NCBI GenBank assembly: GCA_008360955.1
Contig: LUCM01005137.1
Coordinates: 43,865-107,864 of the forward strand
Reading direction: 5' to 3'
Origin: Fasciolopsis buskii
Taxonomy: Eukaryota; Platyhelminthes; Trematoda; Plagiorchiida; Fasciolidae
Length of the DNA: 64,000 nt
Shown here: positions 13,597 to 25,400 of the stretch, piece by piece
How the letters are laid out: every line of letters starts with the position of its first letter
How positions within the stretch are numbered: position 1 is the stretch's first letter
Made by a program: the position numbers and the translations under genes
Notes under the pieces: model-generated
Told to the model about the DNA's origin: nothing
The model's input: only the letters and a program-made list of their open reading frames with translations
The model's database searches: none

Positions 13597-16135
13597 GTGA
13601 ACAAAACTTTACTTTTGTTCTGCGGCAGACAATTGAAACGTGCAGGCAATGCAATGCAGATGGATAATATAGTTTGTCAGTCAATTGTGTTACTGCAAAG
13701 GCTCACTTGCCCTTTTCTCTATCGATTTATTTTGTCTTTAGTTAAATAAATAGGTCTTCTTAGTTGTAAACATCAAGATGCTCGAACCCTGTTTAAATAT
13801 TATCTAATCATACGAAATCAATTTGTGGATAATGAATAAAATCCAAGGATATAACATTTAATTCCGGAACACCATGTTCGAATCAATGTGCGAAGGATGC
13901 TTTTTATCTACTTGTCTCAGTCTGACCAATGTAGCTGTGGAACAATGACAATGCCAGTGAGCACAGTTGCGAGGTAAACGTCGTCCAAATTCGTCGTAAT
14001 TTTCCGGCAATTTGAGACGTTTAACAGGGGCTGCAGATAAACTGCCACTGAAAAGTAATTTCTGTACATTCGAGGTTATGTTTGCTCAGACTACGTTCGT
14101 AGTCGTGAATTACCTGTTTTATCGTTAATCCCCAAAATTTTCAGCTTGCGTTATTCAAAGCTACAGAAGGAAATACTTTTAGCCGTTTGCTTTCCGTGTA
14201 GCGATCATCCCAAAAAAAAAATAACTTGCAAATAATGCAATGATTTATCGGGGGCTGTTTTAAAAGACGAATGGCAAATATTTTGGTCCACACGTCTGAT
14301 CGATGCTTACTGGTCACTCTCCTGCCAAATAGGCCCAGAAGGAAGCGATTCACAATCAAGGGAGTATGTAAACGAGCATCATAGCATATTGATCACTAGG
14401 GTGCAGCAATCTTACAAACTGCGCGTGAATAACGGTAAAACATTTAATAGGCACACCGAATCACAAGATACTCATTATGACCTTTCTTCGTTGATTGGGC
14501 ATCCATATCAGACGCTGCTGAAAGTCTGTGAGAGGTTCAGCTCAGACGGCGTATGGTGATCCATGCCGAATTATGCATTGTGAGTCGTGGGTAATGAAAC
14601 TTGATGGGTTTCAAAGCAACTTTATTTTTACATATCCACTCCGAAAATGGATGTATGTTGGGCTTTAAGGAAACCTGTTTTTAACTTGTGGACTGTTTCG
14701 CGGTTTTTGGGAATGTCTTTGTGTTCGGAGCATGGATAGAACACCGGAGTATTTTTCATGCAACCAACCAGGGTCTGAAGTTAATTGTTTCTAAAATCTG
14801 TCATTCCATACTGCTGAAGTCGTAATCAATGTAATCACAGGTTGCTTCTGGGGTTAACACTAAAACGAGGCAGTGGGCAATACCGGATGGGAACGCGATG
14901 ACTCGCACAAACATTAGTGATCTGAGATTTTTCTTATGATAATTACTTTACTCAGGACTTCGAACGCCGAATCCTTCAAGATCGCAGAGTGCTGCTTGAC
15001 AGTGAGAATTAGGATTTGTAATGCAAACTGTTACCAGATCTAGACGTATTAAGTTTACCTTTCAGAGTAAAAATAATTTGGTTATGGCGCTGGAATAAGA
15101 GGGAAATGATCTAAACTCTAAAACAAGCGTAATTGTGACCACAAGCTTGGCCAGGTCCAAATAATGACCAGTGTTTTTTCTCCTAATGGCTAGCGAACTG
15201 CAAATGAAACGTGACAAATTGGGTTGCCCAGAAGCACAATCATTCTCCTAGAATGTTTTTCGAAATTAACTAATGGAAGCAATTTTTGTATCGATTCCAG
15301 TAGATTTCGCACTAGTTGAATGGTTTTGATTTAAATCCACGGGCACGCAATTTTGTGTCTAGTTGTAATTTCTGTCACTAAATGAGATATCAAGTGTGAG
15401 GTTACCCAAAACAAATGAACCAGGTGTGGATGTCCTCCGTCACAAATCATGCGCTTTGTAAAGCTTATGCATCCTGAACTCATCGGCAAAACCAACTGAT
15501 CCTCAAAATAGAAAGTGTGTAAAGTTCAATTTGGAGTTAAAACTAGAACGCGGAATTTTAATTGCTTGTCAGGTGAGGCTTGAAGCTTCATAATAACTAT
15601 TTTTGTGCAGCAAGAGGCGACCTTTTCCGGTTTGCCCTGCTGTTACGCTGACAATCATTTATCAAAAGTGCCTCAAAATACCTTAGAAAATTTTATTTTG
15701 CACTGGTAACTTTTTCGGATTTGCTATTTTCTGATGGCTTCTCGTTAGTCAACAAAACACAGCAATTGGGCATACTCCAGCGAATTTAGCCAGGACTCTA
15801 ATCTGACTACTTTGTCTTGTACTGGAGCAACCGTAACAGTCAATAAACAACGAGACATAGGGGCGCCGTCTAATCACCCGTGATGTAGATTTATTTCCAC
15901 GTCAAAAAATCCAGTCAGGTGTACATATTTGACAGTGAAGCCCTACCAGCTAAATGCGCAATCCGTCCTTGCTGAATATTATTATACATTTTCTGTTCTG
16001 AAGCGTTTTGACTTGTCTGCCGTTATGTGAATTTACTTCACTTTTGGGTTTTGAGATTCACACCCACGAAATCAACCTAAGTCAACTTGTTGCAGACTCA
16101 CTTCTGTTCACTAATCGCTTTCTCTATGGGTGCAG
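13597..16135. other. non-coding stretch, no supported gene
   Basis: No frame above 72 codons carries a recognisable motif, and no repeat copy was recognised. If the spliced model around 16.1-16.8 kb is right, most of this stretch would be one of its introns. Confidence 0.5.
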
Positions 16136-16798
16136 GAAAGGGCTCAAAATGAAAGAGAGTTATTGTTGCTACGCTCGCCAGCACCACGTATTCCTATTTT
16201 GGTAAGTTTGAGTTTATGTATTTGGATTCACTGAATATTATGAGATTTTAAGTCATTCAGTTACATTGGAAAACTTATGATTGTTGCAGCCACTTCTTAT
16301 CGAACTCGTTCGCCACTCGTTCGTTCAGAAAAAAGGTAATTTTATCTTCCACAGTTCTACGGTTGAACAGCTGGTTGCGCATATCTTCGCAGGTGATTTT
16401 GATCGTTCATCAAACCAAAACCCCATTTTGTTTATTTTTCGCTTTTTTCTTACAAAAACAATTGTTTCATCTCATTGCATATATCTTTTCAAACAAATGG
16501 CCGTCATTTCCATTCTTCTAAAACCAATTGTTCATTTTTGAACAGCTCCGCATTCCTTCCTTCAATTTTTTCGAAAGACCAACGGGCAACTTCGAGCCCG
16601 AATGCTTTATTTCTCCTCTTATTCGAAGATCACCTGTTAGTGGATTCATTCGGCTTTCGTCTGAATTGCAAAAGGGAAGATTCCGGGGTTTTTCTTGAAA
16701 TTATTCAGTTTGGCTATGGACGTGCAGTTTCGCAGCAAACGGTACTCCGAGGTGTAGAACTGCTTTGTCAAAAGCAGTTTACCAGACTTAAAATATAA
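16136..16798 (+). CDS. candidate 3' end of a spliced gene, four exons
   Basis: Four short blocks join in frame through good splice sites: 16136-16201, 16290-16392, 16546-16635 and 16728-16798. The introns are 88, 153 and 92 bases. Acceptors end GGTGCAG, GTTGCAG, TGAACAG and CGTGCAG; donors are GTAAGT, GTGATT and GTTAGT. The joined product of about 110 residues starts ERAQNERELLLLRSPAPR, continues through segments such as PLLIELVRHSFVQKK and STVEQLVAHIF, and ends TRLKI at a TAA. An AATAAA lies 15 bases after the stop. The leucine-rich amphipathic segments suggest an alpha-helical, HEAT- or armadillo-like fold, but I do not recognise the family. Upstream exons are required because 16136 opens in mid-frame. 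An alternative acceptor at 16708 is possible for the last exon. No transcript evidence is available, so chance assembly of splice sites cannot be excluded. Confidence 0.4.
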
Positions 16799-16813
16799 TT
16801 CCACGATAGTACA

Positions 16814-16819
16814 AATAAA
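16814..16819 (+). terminator. candidate poly(A) signal of the 16.1-16.8 kb gene model
   Basis: A canonical AATAAA lies 15 bases after the TAA that closes the candidate last exon. Its position supports that exon as terminal, though AATAAA is common in AT-rich DNA and the implied 3' UTR would be very short. Confidence 0.3.
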
Positions 16820-17048
16820 AGAGGCCCATTGGTTTGCTCAAATTCAACACGAATTCGTATACTAAAATAAGAGAAACATTTGAAGCAACGATTTCAAAAG
16901 AAAAACGCCTTGATAAACCCAGTTCAGAGGCAACATTGAACCGATTGGCAAATAAAAGAGCATAACATTTTCAGCATATGGTTTGAATTTAATTTGGTTC
17001 AGTCATTGTTTTCGAGCACAAATATATTTATCTTTTCTTATCTAACAG

Positions 17049-17432
17049 AATAACAGACATTTTGGTCCTTGTCGACTAGTTGTGAAAAATCTTTGTAAAA
17101 AGATTCAATTCCTACCTTATCTTTGCACTTGCCGAAGCAAGCTGTTTAATGAATTATCTGTTGTCACATGCAGATGGGCTGTATCGGTGAAGCTGCTAGT
17201 GGGCGATGGTAAGCTAATGCAATTTGCTCGTTGCATTTCGATACTGGAAGCACAGATGGAAAGTGAATTCACTTTTCCATTGATAACCGGCGGATGCTAG
17301 GAACCGGGTAGTGATTGTATAACAGCAACATTGAGAGCCACACCGAACAAACCGTTTAGTGATTTAAGCCAACCAAATAACAGGAGTGTTCCATGTTCTA
17401 GAGGAAACGCAGCTGCCGCTACTTGCGACTGA
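17049..17432 (+). CDS. candidate two-exon coding segment (speculative)
   Basis: An excellent acceptor (TCTTTTCTTATCTAACAG) precedes a frame open over 17049-17297. A strong donor, GATG|GTAAGC, at 17209 and an acceptor (GTATAACAG) ending at 17325 define a 117-base intron whose removal deletes an in-frame TAG and keeps phase 1. The product has several cysteines in its first part (for example YLCTC) and a Ser/Asn/Pro-rich end closing at a TGA (17430-17432), with AATAAA at 17442-17447. The same frame continues with few stops to 17828, possibly because the plus strand is A-rich and T-poor here. I do not recognise the product, and the phase does not join simply to the exon ending at 16635. Confidence 0.22.
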
Positions 17433-17447
17433 ACACCAACAAATAAA

Positions 17448-19314
17448 GGAGACAAATCAGTTAGTGATTCACAAAATAGAAATAATCATAGTGATATATT
17501 GGAATATGCTTCTGTGCATCCTGTAAATACGGCATGCTCTTCCAAATCAAAAACAACAGGTCTTACTGAAACGGCTTCTTTGAACAACCAAATGGCAATT
17601 AATGGTTCAAGAAAACAAATTAGAAGTCGAATAGAATTCTGATATACGGAAATCTATCGAGTGAACTCTCCGGGTTTTACGACAGGAACGAAATGCTGCC
17701 ACGACCATTTTCGTCATGTTTTAGTCAAGCCTGAGTTTAATAAGGCAGCAAAATTAGGAAGCCATCTAGATTCATCCCTGCAATGCTGTGATCGCCTTGA
17801 TAATGCATCTTGCTATGAAGTGACATAGAAAATGAAATTGCATTAAGTCTCTCGAAGATCGCATCCAAATGTTGTGACGGACTGTTTGTGGCTGAATTCA
17901 CTATCCTTTGTTCTGTCTCCGAAAATGTTTACTGATACTAGTTTGATATGAAGGGTAGTAGAATATGAGAGCTTTGGACCGAAACCATTAAATGCATTTG
18001 TACTTGTTACAATTTTAATCATATTCACACAGATAATAAAACTGTAATCGAGATACAAACAGAATGCATTCCTAGGCATAGTGCCTGGTTTTAATGATAG
18101 CAGAACTACCTGAATCGCAACACGCCAAAATGAATAACCTTTCAGATATATACACAATAACAGAAGGAAAGAACAGAACTAGTTTATTCCACAAAATACT
18201 CAGCAGCTAATCTGTGACGACGATAAAATTTCTGGGGAATCATTACATTGTTGGCAGATGCATGGTCAAAATTCTTTTGATTTTGCACAAAGTTAATTGG
18301 CAAGCCAAATTTTTAATGGGCGGTAAGTGTGAATTGCAGCCCTTGGTTGAATGGGTTAGTGGCTGCTGCAAAAGTCCGCCTTGGTCTCTCATTTGTCCAA
18401 AAATCAACAATAATTAACAAAGCGTTTCTTCAAAAAGAACTTATGCTTAAATAGATGCGTGTCTTTCAAACATATTTTGGTTGAGTGCATCGGCTATTGA
18501 AAGTTTTGCAATAAACTGCAATATAAGAGTAGAAACCATCAAACAGTGGTTCGCTTGTCAACTTTTATTCTGTCAAAATAAACGCTCTCTGAGATCATAC
18601 GGAAATCCCCACAGTATATTCGAACTTGCATCAGAATAGCGTACCAAAAGTCGTTACTTATAAACGCCACCCATTGCTTTCTGCTGAGAGCAAACTGGAC
18701 GGAAATCAAACAAGTAATAATTGAGTTTGTTTGAACAATTACAAATAAGACTGCAAAACTGCATCTGGGTCCTTTCCAAGAAAACCTAGCGTACACTCTG
18801 ATTTTCTAAGCTTCTTCATTAGTTTGAAAGTACAAAATGGTGTTCCGGGTCAAACTTCAAATTCAGTGAAGACGAAAATGGTAGTCCGTTTTTGTTATCA
18901 GGACAAAATAAATCACTTGACCCAATTGGCCCACATTTGATTTGGTCCTTAAAGCATTCACCGAGCTGAAGCGCAATTTACGAGATGAACTCATCTGATC
19001 ACAAGCAGTTTGGATAGTTTCGTTAATATTTTTTCTGATTATCCGCGACCGTCCTAGATTATGCATTTGGCAATAATTGCCTTGACAGTCGGATTCGCAC
19101 GCTGAGTTTGCTGTTTATTTATCACTATTAAAAAATGAACGTTTGTTTTTGCCGGAATAGACACATTTTCCCCAATTGATTAACTAAGTCAAGAAGCTAA
19201 ACCACTTTAAGTGGAGTAGTCGGAATGTTTTTGGAGTGCATATTTGGGCAAAAATTATACTCTTCCCTCTTTTATCTCCTCTATTATTGATGCGAGAGCT
19301 AAATCGTATTCACT
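17448..19314. other. non-coding stretch with one exon-like block
   Basis: No firm gene is seen. At 18258-18322 (plus) a 65-base open block encoding CMVKILLILHKVNWQ lies between TTGTTGGCAG and a perfect GTAAGT donor. It is noted only as an exon-like signal. The rest shows no repeat or motif. Confidence 0.5.
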
Positions 19315-19430
19315 GAAGGGACCATGGAGCTCCCCGAATGAGGAAGCAAACTGGCGGTAGGAGGATTCAAACCTGATACCTTGAAAGTCTTGATGTTGAA
19401 TACTTGATCACCGTCTAATTGGTGGCATCA
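19315..19430 (-). repeat. SINE-like element, copy B (tRNA-like head)
   Basis: Read on the minus strand, an A-box-like CCACCAATTAGACGGTGATC is followed by a B-box-like GGTTTGAATCCTCCTACCGCC. The head matches the copy at 51215-51360, including ATTAGAC and CCTCCTACCGCC. The 3' part (GGGGAGCTCCATGGTCCC) differs from the tail of copies A, C and D, so it may be a separate subfamily sharing the head. Confidence 0.5.
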
Positions 19431-22400
19431 TTGATTTGTGTCGTATTTGAGTCGTGCAAGAATACGAAACCGTGTAGGGAAGAATGCACTGGGTCAACAG
19501 TAATTCACATTTAATATCTGAGCTACCTTCATTCCGAATTTAACCGACAGACATTGGGGACCAATAGGTAACCCAAGGCAAAGACTTTCAAGCTAACAGC
19601 TGCAAAACATTCCTAAGGCATGCGTACCATTAGTTTCGAATTTTTATTGATTAATGAAAACAGCATTCTCATTTCGTGAAGGGCACTCAAAAAGCCAGCG
19701 TGTGCTTACTGGTAAAACATAACCACTTAAAAGTGAAAGGAACACAGTAAATGTTTGACACAGTCATCAACACCACTAGTGCTATGTATACAGATTCCCA
19801 TCTATAGTCAATACCTTAAAAAACGGCTGCGGGCAATCGCTGTTTCGAGTTCACTACCTTTTAGCAGGGGATCCGTTGCTAGATTATTCAGCAAGGGTGA
19901 GAACATTCAGGGGGCACACACTAGCAGCGATGTTGTGATTGTGTTACTGCTAGAATTACTACTAACATTACTTCTGCTGTTTAACTCAAGGTAGACTGGT
20001 GCGGACGTAGACGGGCTGTTGCCACTAAATAAGCAAATTTAGTTAGGGCTTATATCGTCATATTAAAATGAGTGGACTAATTTAAGTAGTAATCCAAACA
20101 CGTTTTTGCTTCCTTCATTATGATACTTGCTTATTAGAGTTTCTCCATCAGTGCATACCTCGCTTTTTCTTAGAATATTGTTATGCCACGGCTATACTTT
20201 GTTTCTTCTGTCTAAAACTGAGCTTAGACGTTTGCTACTCCATAGCAGCATATTAGGCCTTAATCAAATTTCATGCACTGTTCTCGTGCACTGCTAATCA
20301 CTTGATTCCAGAGGGCCAACGTAGAGTTAAAAACACTAGAATTGTTACGCAACCAAATTGGAACACGATTTAAATCTTACTACCACAGGTATTCCTTGCT
20401 CGCCTCTCAGAGCTTGGTCTTTCGTATCTTTAGAATTCAGACTTTCCTGTTGGTCTTTTATGTCCCCCGGTGTGACCAATATGTTTAAGGTCATTTGGTT
20501 TCTGAAGAATTTCTCCAAAATCATAGTATAATGAAGCATGAAATAATAATTCCGTGAAGGTATACAAGAAGTTTACATTCTATCACACTACTCAAAATGC
20601 CGCTAGCAGTAACATTAACCATTCTGTTAGTAAAACTGCTAATAATGCCACTATTAATATCATTACCCTCATTGTCACCGTCAACGTCAATGCTAAAGCC
20701 GTAAAACCAATCGCTGAAATGGCGGCAGCGACAGTAATTAAAAATACTGCTGCCTGTGTTACCACTATTATACAGCACTTATATCATTCAGATATTTTAT
20801 GCAGGTTATTTCCAATATAGCACACTAGATTTTTCGGACAGTGGGGAAGTTTAGTTTGCTGTTTGGTCGCACAGTAAAAACATATCACGTCTGTTATCTC
20901 CTACAGACAAGTATGCAGTCGAATCTCTGAGTTCTTTTTAGAAATTTTATCAGAATGGAAAGCTGTGCTATGAGTTACAGTCATCTGGTTTATTCTTTTC
21001 GGTGGCAAACGAAAATCACGACAGTTTGCCGAAAGCAGATTGTGAAAACGGCAGTGGATTGATTTCCACGGAAAGATTTTCATATACAGTTATCAGTGAA
21101 ATAGGGTGATAAGTGGATGGGGTTCTAGTAATGTAAGTTCGAGTCAGAGTAATGCTCAGGGTCAGCGACCTCTCTGCGCAAAGCGCTGGTTGTTGCATGC
21201 CGAACTGAACCCATCAGTTCGGGTTTAAATTGCTCGCTAATACTTCAAAAGCTTGAGTTAACTGTTATTTGTTGCGCGATGCGTCCGTATGCTTCGGGAG
21301 TAACGGGGCCAGATGTTTTGCTTTAGTATGTGAGGTCAAAAAGGGTTGCGTCATCTATTTCAGCAACCACTTTGGCTTGCATTTTGACACGATTTGAGCT
21401 CAACGGTGACCCGTTTTGGCAGTGAATGTCTCATCACAGCGGCAGTTGAACTCGTGGCAGTGTGTGGGAGAAATTAGGATCAGCAAGACAGCTTGGATGA
21501 TTCTGAAAGTTCAACCATGTGTTGTCTTTAATAGACAGTCTTTAATAGACAGTCGTATGTCTGACGACCGATTTAAGATTTCTACTATTCTGGATCGTAC
21601 CATGTGGCGCAACTACATCGGTGGTTGTGTGTGAAAAACTTCCATCACCCTTAATCCACGGCATTTTTCGCAACGGCCTGTCGACAAATTGTCCTGATTT
21701 TGTTCGCCGTCCAAGAAAATGCACAAAGTAGTTGGATTTCAAAAGGCCTTTTCCGTTCTGATAAAGCTAAATATCGTCAAAGGTGGTTAGATTTTATCAT
21801 GCATTTTAATCCCTAATAGAAGATTACGGAGATGTGTACCGGTCTGTCGACAAAGAAAAATGATGAATATTTTGAAAGCCGTTTATTGTAAATTAATAGT
21901 TTTTTGACTTACTCTTGAGTTATCTATCCCAAAAGTTTGCTAAATGTCTGATTTACCAGTGAAGAGTTTGATTCAGGCACGACTAAAAGGGTTGGTGAAT
22001 ATTTCCTGGAGCGTTTATAGTTTGAAGCCTTTAAAAAAGTATATAGCAGCAGTAAATGTGCTGCTAATACATACACTCTGCTGCATTATTTAAATACAGG
22101 TGCCTCTGATGATGATTAGTTGATTCGCAATCAGCCTTTTGGATTCCTGAATTTACGACTGTGATGGTAGTCAGCTGGTTAGTCTTTGTATCACGGATGA
22201 TCAGTCTGAAGAAATATTATAGCCAATAGATCAACAGTGCAATGGTGTGCTAAGGCGTAGTGCACAGTAACCGCAGACTTAGATATCCGTCTACTATGTG
22301 GTACAAATCATAATCCCCTATACGGGATTTGAACCTCATTTGGCCCACGATGGATGTGGAATAACAGTCGTTCGTAATGAAGATACATAGACTTTATCTG

Positions 22401-25400
22401 AACAGTCTTCACTATTAGGCTACGCGCAACTATTAAGCGAGGAAAATTTCCAGTTAGTTTCAACCTCGTTTCACTTAATCTCACCTGATCATTCAATTTA
22501 CCTTTGATTAGTTTAATGTTTTCTATTAGGCTTCTTAAAGACATAAATGAAAGATTTCCGTTTTAAATTCCTAAGACGTCCCCATTTTTCAGGGAGACTC
22601 ATGTCGTTTTACCCTTCTTGGAGTTTTTCCTAAGACCATGAGCACTTTTGGCACATAAATTCCCAATGCCTTTCTTAAAAATACCCTAGCAATTTGACAC
22701 CGTCTGCGTTAAACGAATCGGAAAACAACTTTATTTTCCAAATGTAAAAAACATTTCGAAAGTAAAACTATTTTCCTAAACCACTGCTACCTTAAAAACA
22801 TTTTCTTTGATGAATCGGTCGAGCAGTTAAGCGCACAAATTAAAAAGCCTCGAGTACTATGGCAGTGGTCAACGCCGCTCAGACGTTGGTCTTCTGTAAA
22901 TTCAGCTGGTTATTTAACCTTGGGAAAATGGCCACTAATTTTTGTTTGGATAAAACGACGGGTTATAGAAGCGATCCAAATGAATGCCATTTTTTCATTC
23001 AAATCGATTTTTGTTCTTCATGAGATAGACAGAGTCAAAGGTCCACATGAGCATCCATCAAGTCCTATTATTGATTCTTCACGTAAACATAACTGAAGTG
23101 CATATTCACTATCTCTCAAAAATGCCCAATAGAAAATCATAAAATAGAATGGGGTACTTAGATTGACATTTGCCATGGCAACTGTCAAGACAAGCTAATA
23201 TTTGTAGTCTAGCAGTGTACAAAATGTGATTTAAGGAACTAGTGTTTCCTATTGTTATTGATGTCCGTAAAGCGTGCAATATCTTGGACCTAATTCAAAT
23301 TTGTTGGTTGTTGATACGTTGTACACTGACGTTTGTGCATTAGAAAATCAAGGCTCGGAATGTTTCGGTCCAAATAAATATTGAGTTGTGAATTCATTTA
23401 GCCAAAAATGAGGCCGAAACTAGCCCATCTTCTGATGTAAAATTAAGGCAGAATGTAAGAAGAGCAAACGAATTTCCCAGGTTAGGTTTTCCAGGTTGTC
23501 GTTCAGTCGGGAAAGTCTTACGCTGTTCACTTGTACACTTAGGCAGAAGAACAATTTCTCAATACCTCAAAGACGACTGAAATGAATCGGCAAATGAAAC
23601 GAACGATTGTTTCCCTTTTCGTTTGCTTCGGATTGTCCAAACGTGGCTGATTGTGTTTTGCATATCAAGTCAGATTTGTGTCAAGATAGAAGAGCACATC
23701 AAAAGGTGGTCAGATTCAAAAGCTTGGACGCAAAAAGAGTTCAATGTTACCTGGCGTTTCATAAAAAAACGTTGTTAGGTAGGTAGACCGTTTCCTTACA
23801 GCTCTGTATACTCGTAATCTAATATATCAATTAGCTGTGCCTATTTGAGGAAGGTCTAATGTCATCCCCTGAGAGTCGTGTGGAGATTTTGGTGTTATTT
23901 ATTATCACAAAAGAAAAGCCTGAACCAAATATGGTAAATTAAAAACGCATTGGGTTGCCACTGAAAACCAAATTCTTTGCTTCCCCAGCAAACTACAGTT
24001 AAATAAAATTTTCGGAAATTTAGTTGCAGTGGTATATCTGCATGATTCGTGGAAATTTATCACGTTTTGCTAAGAGGTCTGACATTTGTTAAACGAGATC
24101 AGGACGCAGCATATCCACTCCAATTTTCGGCATTTTAAAGGTTTACGGCGAATCAGAGGCAACTGTGCAATGACTAAAGAACGACACCATTGGTTCAGAA
24201 GTTTATCAATCACCCAGTTTAGACGTATCTTGTCACTGCCATTCGATGATAAAATCACATCATACTCATTCACTTCAGGGAAGTTTGGTATCTTTAGCTA
24301 AATATGTATTTTCAACAAGCGATCTGTTGCGAATCATCATCGATTTGTTTTTAATTAAAGGTTAAACACGTACCATTCAGGTGATCCACTACCGAATGCT
24401 GGATTAACTCTCTTTAAGAATAAACCTTCTCGTGGCTAACGAGGTTCGTTTACCTCACACAGATGTTCACTTTTAAAGGATCTGTAATAAATTATGCTTA
24501 AATCGGGGTACAGATAACGCGGCATCGAAATTATGATAGAGAACAAAAATAGTAGCAGTAAAATGGATAGACAAGAAAGCAGTGAGGGTGGTCCGTGAAG
24601 TACGGTAACTTCTCTATCCTTCAGAGATCCATAATTCTTCCGCTAACCTGAAGCTACTCGGTCTTACAAACCGAAGTATAGGGATCACTTATTTTCTTTG
24701 AAGATGACTGCCTTTCGATATAATAATCTGACGAAAAACTATTTAAGTTTTATCAATGATTTTTGACTGGGACCTGACAAAAATCTAGTCAAGTGAATAA
24801 TGGTGGAGACAATAGCGAAGTAGCTCATGTTTATCATTCGGTGGGATGTGCCAAATTGATAGAACAATAATCTGTCAGTTGCCTCTACTCAGCCTGTTGA
24901 TACATTTGAAATTGAGTGAGGATGTCAATTTTATCACTAACCGGAAAACCCAACTTTGACAGGGCTTAAGGCCTTGGGGAGCAACTAAATGAGATTTAGT
25001 CAACCGCGGAATGCGAATGATGAAAAATACAGTGCCTCTACTTACATTGTGTGGTCATTTCTTGTATTATACTGTTTTGTGCACATATCTCAAAAAGGTT
25101 TTCTGTTCGGGACAAAACACTTGCTTTTAACAACAATCACATCGTGGCTATTTCTTAAAAATTCTAGGGTCTGAAGCTTAATGTCACGCAAAGTGAACTA
25201 AAATAAGTTTAATCTATTGCAATCCTGTGAACATAATACTTTCGGATGTCGTTTGTTTTGGAGTTATTTTCGGAAATCCATAATTTCATATGGAATATTT
25301 TTTGCTTAACTCGAGGAATATTTTTCCGCCAATCACAACACAAGCTTTTGCGAATTGCGTATAAGACTGCTCTTGGTACGTCCTTGTCCAAATGAGTAGG

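Noticed and set aside
22310..22440. tRNA gene or SINE head on the minus strand (GGTTCAAATCC and TAGCCTAATAGTG)
   Set aside because: The A-box-like and B-box-like words are about 100 bases apart with no cloverleaf between them.
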